From Synanceia verrucosa (Eukaryota; Chordata; Actinopteri; Perciformes; Synanceiidae): 64,000 nt of DNA. Positions within the stretch are counted from its first letter, which is position 1, and each line of letters begins with the position of its first letter. The notes below the pieces were generated by a model. That model saw only the letters and a list, made by a program, of their open reading frames with translations. It made no database searches and was not told where the DNA came from. This document shows positions 13,801-24,145 of the stretch, one piece after another. The stretch is from assembly GCA_029721515.1 (NCBI GenBank), contig CM056570.1, positions 338,501 to 402,500 of the forward strand, given 5' to 3'. A program made the translations under genes and the position numbers.

Positions 13801-14985
13801 GCTTCCACTCTTTTTGTTTGTTGTCTGGGCGTACCAACGTAATTTTGTGGGATTTCTGCAAACAGTTGTGCATTGACAACAAAACCTCCTTAAATATAAC
13901 AACGAACACATGGACGGTCATAACTAGTTTGATTCTGGCTCCAATCACTGACTCAGGTATCAAAGAAAAACAGCTTAGTAAAGTTCATGTTTCGTCATCA
14001 GCAGACATGAGTCAGACATTGTTTATGTCAAGGTAAGAGACTATAAATCTTTCATATACTGTAGCTGAAAATTAAGTTACAGCTTGATAAACATTGAAAT
14101 ACTCTCTATTAAATTTTACTGTGCAAATAATTACATATTTTATTCAGGTGTTTGAGGATTCACTTTGTTCACATATTTTGTTTGTTTGTTTTTTTTCCCT
14201 TTTCTTTTCAGAAATATGAGAGGAATCAGTGGTGGAAGATGAATCCACTTTCACTGCAGTAAAACAGGTGACACAACAGTGTAGAGATATCAGCTTTTAC
14301 TCCAGTATACTCGAGTAAAAGTACAAAGGAATAACACATATATTAATTATACTATGTTATTATCATCTTTATTATTACTTCTACTGCAGTATTAGCTGTA
14401 TTATTGTGTTCAGTCGGTAAAGGCGGAACTCATTTTAATGGATTTACATCCTGCTGCTGGTTTAATCTACAATAATAAAACCATGTATTTATGAATGGAT
14501 AATGGATTTAAGGAACATAAGTTATTACATAAACAAAGGGCAGTAAACGTACAGCTACTCAGATGAAGTGGAGAAATATAAAGTAGCAGAACATGGAGAC
14601 AATAACAAAGAGTAAAAATACTCCTAAACTGAAGTAGTAGTTAGTACCTGCTGTTACAGTATTTTATCATTAGCATGCTACATTTACCTGGTAGCTGACG
14701 TACGTTTACCTACCATTTTAAACCCGTACAATTGCCGTCTTTTAACTTTATACTTTAACGGGAAAGTTGCGATAAACACCCGAAACGTACAGCTCTGTAA
14801 AGAAAGTTAATACGACTGACGCTGAGCTGCCAGTCGTTGAGCTAACATTAGCCTAGCCTAGCACTGCTAGCCGGCTGGCAGCTGAATTGTGTGTTCCCGA
14901 CCTTGAGTTTGTTGAGGACTCCGTTGTTCTCCAGGTTCTGGATCAACAGGTCCCGCAGCTCAGTGTCATCCTCTGTAGCTGACAT
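1984..14985 (-). CDS. cep43: Centrosomal protein 43 (FGFR1 oncogene partner, FOP), 17 coding exons
   Basis: Centrosome and basal-body protein of the FOP family, involved in microtubule anchoring and ciliogenesis. Exons in transcript order: 14985-14902, 13679-13626, 13532-13478, 12971-12883, 12490-12368, 11456-11436, 10486-10430, 10319-10249, 9833-9772, 9042-8981, 8739-8674, 8374-8199, 5469-5384, 2603-2529, 2407-2374, 2228-2141, 2064-1984. Every junction is GT-AG and phases agree, giving 427 residues (human about 400). Landmarks: an N-terminus with EDDTELRDLLIQNLEN; the FOP dimerisation/LisH-like region with KDGRLVAS and LDFSLAVFQPE (about 62-93); an acidic DSFFDDPLPKPQKTYG block (about 291-306); and a C-terminus with SIGEEIEE and TQDLSVSQLS, as in human FOP. 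Odd: residues 143-226 contain an EF-hand-like loop (DKDRSGSVLKED, about 160-171) that I do not recall from human FOP. The 5469-5384 exon is the least certain; it was chosen because its phase fits. It is Gly/Ala-rich and runs into a GGA repeat. Confidence 0.9.
2868..5095. repeat. AT-rich tandem array (about 2.2 kb) in a cep43 intron
   Basis: Imperfect tandem repeat built from ATAAAATAACTATAATAACA, CTAATAAAATAAAT and CTAATAAAT modules. It fills most of the intron between cep43 exons 5384-5469 and 2529-2603. Modules are shuffled with some local higher-order order (blocks of about 60-130 bp recur). Stop codons saturate all frames, so it is non-coding. Confidence 0.9.
5156..5420. repeat. CCT/GCT trinucleotide repeat (GGA/GCA in cep43 sense)
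   Basis: About 265 bp of interrupted CCT and GCT triplets. Its upper end (5384-5420) is included in the predicted cep43 exon 5384-5469, encoding a Gly/Ala run; the rest lies past the predicted splice donor. All frames are open because the unit is a triplet, which explains several long open frames here that are not genes. Confidence 0.85.
5554..7156 (-). mobile_element. Tc1/mariner-type DNA transposon, nearly intact (about 1.6 kb)
   Basis: Ends are inverted repeats of about 45 bp: the left starts CAGTCATGGAAAAAATTATT at 5554, and the right arm, ending at 7156, is its reverse complement. TA dinucleotides flank both ends (5552-5553 and 7157-7158), as expected for Tc1 TA target duplication. The element carries one transposase frame on the minus strand. 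It sits inside a TA microsatellite whose remnants lie on both sides, in the cep43 intron between exons 5384-5469 and 8199-8374, same strand as cep43. Confidence 0.93.
5852..6878 (-). pseudogene. Tc1-like transposase with one frameshift
   Basis: DDE transposase for cut-and-paste transposition at TA. An open frame of 289 residues runs from 6721 to 5852 and holds the catalytic domain: first Asp in FSDESNFE, second Asp in FQQDNAPCHTA, and the Glu of SPDLNPIENLW, plus the KHGGGSVMIWGCF block. The natural start is upstream at 6878-6876; the first part (beginning MPKTKELCEATKAAILALL, with a helix-turn-helix reading SERQVAKKLKISKTAV) is separated from the rest by a frame break at a run of seven T at 6746-6752 (A in gene sense). 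I see no other break. The triad is present, so the copy looks young, but as read the protein is not made full length unless the homopolymer is a sequencing slip. Confidence 0.9.
7157..7845. repeat. TA/CA microsatellite cluster
   Basis: About 690 bp of (TA)n, (CA)n, (TG)n and ACGTGT-containing tracts between the Tc1 element and a SINE. Open frames in all six frames are repeat artefacts rich in Tyr, Ile, His and Thr. Together with (TA)n at about 5528-5553 it is the microsatellite into which the Tc1 element inserted. Confidence 0.9.
7846..8160 (+). mobile_element. tRNA-derived SINE-like element, copy 1
   Basis: Shares about 300 bp with copies at 15687-16030 and 24918-25274. It has the A-box-like TGGTGTAGTGG near the head; the B-box part is deleted relative to copy 2. 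The body runs through 'ggttctctctggtactccgg' and 'cctgtctttcaccctaagac' to a GATGGATGGAT tail. It is immediately followed by cep43 exon 8199-8374, in opposite orientation to that gene. Confidence 0.8.
9223..9765. repeat. 38-bp minisatellite in a cep43 intron
   Basis: About 14 copies of a 38-bp unit (…GGTCTTCAGTCTAAAGTCCC…), nearly identical to one another. In cep43 sense the array begins within about 7 nt of the splice donor of exon 9772-9833 (AAAG|gtaaaactgaagact). The high identity suggests recent expansion. Confidence 0.9.
10826..11118. mobile_element. Fold-back, MITE-like element
   Basis: The ends carry related inverted sequence: AGGTTATGTTTTCACCG at about 10838-10854 against GTGGTGAAAACATAACTTCC at about 11084-11103. 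The interior is also palindromic: GGAAAGTTTTTGACAAAATT near 10889 and its reverse complement near 11010-11030. No open frame of note. This is typical of a short non-autonomous DNA element. It lies in the cep43 intron between exons 10430-10486 and 11436-11456. Confidence 0.65.
12490..12690. repeat. GGA-rich array (CCT-rich in cep43 sense) abutting a 3' splice site
   Basis: About 200 bp of GAGGAGGACAA / GAGGAGAGGA units. In cep43 sense it is an almost pure pyrimidine tract that ends at the CTGCAG acceptor of exon 12368-12490. Open frames in it are artefacts. Confidence 0.8.
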
Positions 14986-15610
14986 GTTTAGTTTGAAGCT
15001 AACTGCTGACAGGCAGGATCAACAAACCTAAAGCTAGCTGCTAACAGACAGATCATCAAACATGAAGCTAGCTACAAACAGACATGACCATAGACTGATC
15101 AACAAACCTAAAGCTAGCTGCTAACAGATGGGACCACAGAAAACCTGAAGCTAGCTGCTAACAGATAGGACCATACACAACCTGAAGCTAGCTGCTAACA
15201 GATAGGACCATACACAACCTGAAGCTAGCTGCTAACAGATAGGGTCAACAAACCTGAAGCTAGCTGCTAACAGATAGGACCATACACAACCTGAAGCTAG
15301 CTGCTAACAGATAGGACCATACACAACCTGAAGCTAGCTGCTAACAGATAGGACCATACACAACCTGAAGCTAGCTGCTAACAGATAGGACCATACACAA
15401 CCTGAAGCTAGCTGCTAACAGATAGGGTCAACAAACCTGAAGCTAGCTGCTAACAGATAGGACCATACACAACCTGAAGCTAGCTGCTAACAGATAGGAC
15501 CATACACAACCTGAAGCTAGCTGCTAACAGATAGGACCATACACAACCTGAAGCTAGCTGCTAACAGATAGGGTCAACAAACCTGAAGCTAGCTGCTAAC
15601 AGACAGGACC
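14986..15610. repeat. 37-bp minisatellite next to the cep43 start codon
   Basis: Units of about 37 bp containing GAAGCTAGCTGCTAACAGAT followed by AGGACCATACACAACC. There are about 15 copies, with divergent ones nearest the start codon and near-identical ones from about 15120 on. It occupies the presumed 5' UTR or promoter of cep43 and contains many AGCTAGCT palindromes. Confidence 0.85.
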
Positions 15611-15686
15611 CATAGGACCATATAGTCTAATCAACAGACACCCGGAAGTGTCTCCTTTACCTACTGTTTTATGATGGCGGACTCCC

Positions 15687-16030
15687 GCCACAGGGCGGCA
15701 CGGTGGTGTAGTGGTTAGCACACAGCAAAAAGGTACCGGGTTCGATTCCCGGCCCGGGGAGTTAGCATGTTCTCCTCATGTCTGTGTGGGTTCTCTCTGG
15801 TACTCCGGCTTCCTCCCACCATCCAAAAACATGCATGGGGATTAGGTTAACTGGTTAATTTAAATTGACCGTAGGTGTGAATGTGAGTGTGAGTGGTTGT
15901 CTGTCTCTATGTGTCCTGTGATGAACTGGACACTTGTCCAGGGTGTACCCTGTCTTTCACCCTAAGACAGCTGGGATAGGCTCCAGCCCCCCTGACCCTA
16001 TGAGAGGATAAGAGGGAGAAGATGGATGGA
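15687..16030 (+). mobile_element. tRNA-derived SINE-like element, copy 2 (A and B boxes present)
   Basis: Has the internal RNA polymerase III promoter motifs expected of a tRNA-derived SINE: A-box-like TGGTGTAGTGG at 15704-15714 and B-box GGTTCGATTCC at 15739-15749, with the T-arm-like palindrome CCGGGTTCGATTCCCGG. The tail is GATGGATGGA. GGACTCCC occurs on both sides (15679-15686 and 16028-16035) and may be the target duplication. It lies between the divergent cep43 and mboat2 genes. Confidence 0.8.
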
Positions 16031-16158
16031 CTCCCCACCTACCGGACGGAGACGTCAGATTATTATACCAGATATTATTATTCTTTAGAGATGATTAATA
16101 ATTTAGATATTATTTAATAATATAAATGACCTGAACTGTTGAAAAATGTTGATGGTGC

Positions 16159-16162
<4 letters not shown>

Positions 16163-16224
<62 letters not shown>
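16163..16224. repeat. (AT)n microsatellite
   Basis: About 60 bp of pure AT dinucleotides. Similar AT tracts occur at about 439-484, 22645-22684, 24087-24143, 27350-27371, 27858-27880 and 36937-36967. Confidence 0.95.
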
Positions 16225-16225
<1 letters not shown>

Positions 16226-16439
16226 TGTATATTGCATTGTATTGGACACAGGAGAAGGAAACTGGATGATAGAACGAAATGTTGGGAGATAAATGAAAAT
16301 ATAGAGCAAAAAAACAAGTTTTTCACTTTTCAGTCTGAGCCAGTCTGAGCCAGGGCCAAAAGTAAGTTAAAACAGGTTTAGTGAGGAGGAGGAGGAGGAT
16401 AACCAAAGAGGAAGAGGAGGATAAAAGAATAAAACAGAG

Positions 16440-16622
16440 GAGGAAGGAGCGGGGAGGGATGTGAGGGGGAGAGGAGGAGGAGGAGGAGAACGGAGCATCA
16501 GCAACATCAGCAGCATCAGCAGCAGGACTCACTGACTCGCAGACCTCCTCTCTCTCGGCGGATCACGGAGCCTCCGCCGCCGTCTCTGAGCTACTGCAGC
16601 CGGACACAGAAGCCTCGGAGCC
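16440..16622 (+). promoter_or_regulatory. mboat2: Probable mboat2 5' UTR / promoter-proximal region
   Basis: GA-rich then GC- and CpG-richer sequence directly ahead of the mboat2 start codon. No start site can be fixed from sequence. The region is short of TATA-like motifs near the ATG, consistent with a housekeeping-type promoter. Confidence 0.4.
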
Positions 16623-19600
16623 ATGGCCGCTGAGGAGAGCCAATCCACGGCCTGTACCGGTTCCAGCCTCCTGCAGCCGCTCAGCGAGATCACCAACCTG
16701 CCGCTGGACCAGGTAAGACCCACCGGTTAGATCCACCGGTTAGACATACAAGGACCGGCTGCTGGGCTCCGGGGCAGAGACCGGCTGTTGGACACACACA
16801 TGTCGCGTTAAGAGCGACAACAACGGGAAATAAACGGAGCAGGGGAGCGACAGAGGAGGTCCAAGATGGATGGAGGCCTCAGATCAGACTAAGACAGCCC
16901 ATAATAAGAGGTAGAAAGATGGGAGGTGGAGAGGAGAGAGAGGACGTGTGTGTGTGTGTGTGTGTCAGTAGTTAACCCTGGTGTGTTTTTCCCCTCTCGT
17001 TGTCTGGCAGGTGAACTTTGTGGTGTGTCAGCTCTGTGCTTTGCTATCAGCCTTCTGGTTCCGTCTCTTCCTTCATCCCAGTAAAACGAGTCCCTTCATC
17101 AGACACGTGGTCGCAACTTTACTGGGAGTCTACTTCGCTTTCTTCTGCTTCGGCTGGTGAGATGGATGATGGATGGAGTCAAAGTTCATTATATGCTGTA
17201 CAGAGGTGCAATATAATCATAGATACACTGAAAATAAAAACAGTAATGGAATAAAATGAACACAATATTAAAATACAAATATAAAAATAAAAACAAAAGA
17301 AGACTTGAAGGGAAGATAGGAAATAAAAGATGAAGGACAAAGACCAAGGTTCCTCATCCAGCTGGGACTGATCTCTTTTTTTTATGGTGTTTTAACATCT
17401 GAAAGGTTCAGTTAGTTCAGGATTATCAGGATGATGTAGTTCAAGCTTAATGATTTATTAACGTTTCATGCAGAGTGACATCAGCCAGTCAACACCTAGC
17501 AGCTTCTCTTTTGTCTGATTGGCTGCTGAGGTTTCACTTCCTGTGTTTTCCAGGTACGCCCTTCACTTCCTGCTTCAGAGCGGACTCACCTACGGCATCA
17601 TGATCCTGACTGGAGTCCAGCACATGCACAAGTGAGTCACTGATTCTTCTGATGTTCGGAGGATCAGGTCTCTGGTTCTGGGTTCCTGAGGAGGAGGAAG
17701 AGTCATTTGTCAGTGGTTCATCCTGAACATGACTTCATGTTGTCATGGAGATGGTTGCGTTATGGAGATGGTTGTATTATAGGATATCTTTAGGGAGTCA
17801 AAGAGAACTGGTTCACAGTTCCTGTTTATGGTCCATGACCTGAGATCTGGTCCATGGCCTAAAGACCTGGTTCATTACCTAAAGACCCGGTTCATGACCT
17901 AAGATCTGGTCCATGACAGAAATACCTGGTCCATAATCTAAGACCTGGTCCATGATGTAAAAACCTGGTCCATCATCTAAGACCTGGTCTATAACAGATT
18001 GTGAAAACCGTCACCAGACGACTGATCCCAAACTTAACCATTCATCCTGTGTGATGTCATGACGATGTCACAGTAGACCCAGCCTGTATGAGGCGCTGAC
18101 CCCACTGTGTGTCCTCAGGTACTGCCTCCTGGTGGCTCTCAGCTATCTGAGTCTGTGTCAGATCACCAGAGTCTACGTCTTCGACTACGCCATGTACACC
18201 GCCGACTTCACAGGGTGAGACCTTTCACACCTCACCTACACCTAATCTACACCTTTCACACCTAATCTACACCTTTCACACCTCACCTACACCTAATCTA
18301 CACCTTTCACACCTCACCTACACCTAATCTACACCTTTCACACCTAATCTACACCTTTCACATCTCACCTACACCTAATCTACACCTAATCTACACCTTT
18401 CACACCTAATCTACACCTAATCTACACCTTTCACACCTAATCTACACCTTTCACACCTCACCTACACCTAATCTACACCTTTCACACCTAATCTACACCT
18501 TTCACACCTCACCTACACCTAATCTACACCTTTCACACCTCACCTACACCTAATCTACACCTAATCTACACCTTTCACACCTAATCTACACCTTTCACAC
18601 CTAATCTACACCTTTCACACCTCACCTACACCTAATCTACACCTAATATACATCTTTCACACCTCACCTACACCTAATCTACACCTTTCACACCTAATCT
18701 ACACCTAATCTACACCTTTCACACCTAATCTACACCTTTCACACCTCACCTACACCTAATCTACACCTTTCACACCTCACCTACACCTAATCTACACCTT
18801 TCACACCTAATCTACACCTTTCACACCTCACCTACACCTAATCTACACCTAATCTACACCTTTCACACCTACTCTACACCTTTCACACCTCACCTACACC
18901 TAATCTACACCTAATCTACACCTTTCACACCTAATCTACACCTTTCACACCTCACCTACACCTAATCTACACCTAATCTACACCTTTCACACCTAATCTA
19001 CACCTTTCACACCTCACCTACACCTAATCTACACCTAATCTACACCTTTCACACCTCACCTACACCTAATCTACACCTTTCACACCTAATCTACACCTTT
19101 CACACCTCACCTACACCTAATCTACACCTTTCACACCTAATCTACACCTTTCACACCTAATCTACACCTTTCACACCTCACCTACACCTAATCTACACCT
19201 TTCACACCTCACCTACACCTAATCTACACCTAATCTACACCTTTCACACCTAATCTACACCTTTCACATCTCACCTACACCTAATCTACACCTAATCTAC
19301 ACCTTTCACACCTCACCTACACCTAATCTACACCTAATCTACACCTTTCACACCTAATCTACACCTTTCACACCTCACCTACACCTAATCTACACCTTTC
19401 ACACCTCACCTACACCTAATCTACACCTTTCACACCTAATCTACACCTTTCACACCTCACCTACACCTAATCTACACCTTTCACACCTACTCTACACCTT
19501 TCACACCTCACCTACACCTAATCTACACCTAATCTACATCTTTCACACCTAATCTACGCCTTTCACACCTAATCTACACCTTTCACACCTAATCTACACC

Positions 19601-22600
19601 TAATCTACACCTTTCACACCTAATCTACACCTTTCACACCTCACCTACACCTAATCTACACCTAATCTACACCTTTCACACCTCACCTACACCTAATCTA
19701 CACCTTTCACACCTAATCTACACCTTTCACACCTCACCTACACCTAATCTACACCTAATCTACACCTTTCACACCTCACCTACACCTAATCTACACCTAA
19801 TCTACACCTTTCACACCTAATCTACACCTTTCACACCTCACCTACACCTAATCTACACCTTTCACACCTAATCTACACCTAATCTACACCTTTCACACCT
19901 AATCTACACCTTTCACACCTACTCTACACCTTTCACACCTCACCTACACCTAATCTACATCTTTCACACCTAATCTACGCCTTTCACACCTAATCTACAC
20001 CTAATCTACACCTTTCACACCTAATCTACACCTTTCACACCTCACCTACACCTAATCTACACCTTTCACACCTAATCTACACCTTTCACACCTCACCTAC
20101 ACCTAATCTACACCTAATCTACACCTTTCACACCTAATCTTCACCTTTCATACCCCACCTACACCTTTCACACCTAATCTACACCTTTCACACCTCACCT
20201 ACACCTAATCTACACCTTTAACACTTAATCTACACCTTTCACACCTCACCTACACCTAATCTACACCTTTCACACCTAATCTACACCTTTCACACCCAAT
20301 CTACACCTTTCACACCTCACCTACACCTAATCTACACCTAATCTACACCTTTCACACCTAATATACACCTTTCACACCTAATATACACCTTTCATACCCC
20401 ACCTACACCTCATCTACACCTAATCTACACCTTTCACACCTAATCTACACCTTTCACACCTCATCTACACTTAATCTACACCCAATCTACACCTTTCACA
20501 CCTAATCTACACCTTTCACACCTCACCTACACCTAATCTACACCTAATCTACACCTTTCACACCTCACCTACACCTAATCTACACCTAATCTACACCTTT
20601 CACACCTAATCTACACCTTTCACACCTCACCTACACCTAATCTACACCTTTCACACCTAATCTACACCTTTCACACCTCACCTACACCTAATCTACACCT
20701 TTCACACCCCACCTACACATAATCTGCACCTAATCTACACCTTTAACACCTAATCTACACCTTTCACACCTCACCTACACCTAATCTACACCTTTCACAC
20801 CCCACCTACACCTAATCTACACCTTTCACAGCTCACCTACACCTAATCTACACCTTTAACACCTAATCTACACCTATCACACCCCACCTACACCTAATCT
20901 ACACCTTTCACACCTAATCTACACCTTTCATACCCCACCTACACCTAATCTACACCTAATCTACACCTTTCACACCTAATATACACCTTTCACACCTAAT
21001 ATACACCTTTCATACCCCACCTACACCTCATCTACACCTAATCTACACCTTTCACACCTAATCTACACCTTTCACACCTCATCTACACTTAATCTACACC
21101 CAATCTACACCTTTCACACCTAATCTACACCTTTCACACCTCACCTACACCTAATCTACACCTTTCACACCCAATCTACACCTTTCACACCTCACCTACA
21201 CCTAATCTACACCTAATCTACACCTTTCACACCTAATCTACACCTTTCACACCCCACCTACACCTAATCTACACCCTTAAACACTTAATCTACACCTTTC
21301 ACACCTCACCTACACCTAATCTACACCTTTCACACCCCACCTACACATAATCTGCACCTAATCTACACCTTTAACACCTAATCTACACCTTTCACACCTC
21401 ACCTACACCTAATCTACACCTAATCTACACCTTTCACACCCCACCTACACCTAATCTACACCTTTAACACCTAATCTACACCTATCACACCCCACCTACA
21501 CCTAATCTACACCTTTCACACCTAATCTACACCTTTCATACCCCACCTACACCTAATCTACACCTAATCTACACCTTTCACACCTCACCTACACCTAATC
21601 TACACCTTTAACACCTAATCTACACCTATCACACCCCACCTACACTTAATCTACACCTTTCACAGCTCACCTACACCTAATCTACACCTTTCACAGCTCA
21701 CCTACACATACTCTACACCTTTCACACCCTACCTACACCTAATCTACACCTTTAACACCTAATCTACACCTTTCACACCTCACCTACAACTAATCTACAC
21801 CTTTAACACCTAATCTACACCTTTCACACCTAAGCTACACCTTTCACAGCTCACCTACACCTAATCTACACCTTTCACACCTAAGCTACACCTTTCACAG
21901 CTCACCTACACCTAATCTACACCTTTCACACCTCACCTACACCTTTCACAGCTCACCTACACCTAATCTACACCTTTCACAGCTCACCTACACCTTTCAC
22001 AGCTCTTCTAATCCAGCTGTGCTGTCGCTCCCCTGCAGCCCCATGATGGTGATCACTCAGAAGATCACCAGCCTGGCGTTTGAAATCCATGACGGTGAGA
22101 TCAGAGTCGTGCAGAGCAGGAAGTTGATATCAGGTTTAGGTTTCTATCTGCAGTCTATATTAATTTCTCTGTATTTACTTTGAGCAGGAATGGCTCGGAA
22201 AGAGGAACATCTGACTGCAGGTCAGAAGATTCTGGCCATAAGGTTTGTTTGATTTTTCATATTTACTTTCAAATACATATATATAATATATTAGTGTTGT
22301 CATTCTCCTCCATGACCTCTGGTCCTGTGTCTCCAGGAGGATGCCCAGTCCTCTGGAGTACTTCAGCTACATCTGCAACTTCATGGGGATCCTGGCCGGA
22401 CCCACCTGCTCCTACAACGACTACATCGCCTTCATCGAGGGTGACCCTCATCGCCATAGAAACCAGGAGGTCGGCAGGAAGTCTGAGGGCAAGCTGATGC
22501 TGAGCGAGCCCTCACCAAACGTAAGACACATGACCTCAGATACTGTCAGAAATCATATCAGTCACTGTCATTGAGTCACATCATTCTGAGACCAGGAGAT

Positions 22601-22641
22601 CCATGCTGTTCAGTATCAATGTCAGGAATATTTGGAATGAT

Positions 22642-22686
<45 letters not shown>

Positions 22687-24082
22687 CATATATATGTAAT
22701 AATATATATATATATATATATACATGTTTACATAAATGCACACAAGATCAGATCAGCTGTAGGAACAGCAGCACATCAGTCCAGTGGATGTCTGTACAGC
22801 CATGATACTGAGTCCAGGTTTTCAGCTGAAACCTGAACCTGCTGAGGCTCTGTAGACCACAGTCACCTCCTGCAGAAAGACCTCAGACAAACATCTGGAA
22901 CCACAGCTGGTCTGTTCATGATTCAGAGACTAGAACCTGAAGAACTGTGTCTTCTCAGATGGAGGTAGTCCGTAAAGTGGCCACATCCTTCTTCTGCCTC
23001 CTCGTCTTCCTGTCGGTGTGTAAAGTTTTTCCTGTCGAGCGAAACATTGACGACGACTTCATCGCCAGCACACCGTTCTACGCACAGGTGGTCTACCTGT
23101 ACCTGTCCATGCTGACCACCAGACCCAAGTACTACTTTGTCTGGACGCTCGGTGGGTGCCAGATCCACATGGGTCCTGCTTGGCTCTATTCTGGTTCTAC
23201 TGGTCTTTATTATATCCAAAGAGCAAAGAAGAGGCAAGTGGACTGGCTCGCTTTCTGGAGACATTTCACCTCAAGGACCAGGTCTGAGGTCAGGGCCATG
23301 TCTGAGGTCATGTACCAGGTCAAAGGTCATGGACCAGGACTCAGTCAAGCCTCCAGGAAGTGAGCCAGGCCCAGAAAGATCTTTTCCCAGACTTAACATC
23401 TAGTTCTGATTTATTATTGAGGTGAATCAGGACTGAAAGAGTCCAGGTGACTCTCTTCTTTGCTCTTTGGATTGACCAGGACCTCTTTAATCTATTTCAG
23501 GTTCAGCTGCTGAGTTTATTCTATTACTGTCTTATTATAGTAACACAGGTCAGGCTGCTGATATTATTCAGGTGTTTTTATATTTAACAGTCGTCGTCGC
23601 AGTTCGAAGGTATCTTCTGTCTCTCATTGGCTGACATGTCCATTAACCTCACTAACACGTCTCTTTTTAACCTCAGCTGATGCCATCAACAACGCAGCCG
23701 GCTTCGGCTTCAATGGCTACAACAATGACGGCTCTCCTCGCTGGGACCTCATCTCCAACCTGAGGATCCTCAACATTGAGGTCTGGACTGTCAGAGATCT
23801 GATCTGTCAGAGATCAGGACTGTCAGAGATCTGGTCTGTCAGGGATGAGGACTGTCAGGGATCAGGACTTTCTGGATATTCAAGGATTCAAGGATTTTTA
23901 TTGGCCACCAACAGTTAAGACACATTAGAATTCTTGTGCAGGGCTCTCACAGTCAAGAGTTTAGATAATAGACAAGACTTAAGAAAAGAAATCACTATAC
24001 AGGATGAAGAAAAATATATAAGAATATAAAATATATATAAAAAATAAATATGGAAACAATGTCCACATCTGGGAGTGAGGCA

Positions 24083-24145
<63 letters not shown>

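Noticed and set aside
15700..15755. A functional tRNA gene
   Set aside because: A and B boxes are present but the flanks do not fold as a tRNA and the sequence continues into a repeated SINE body.
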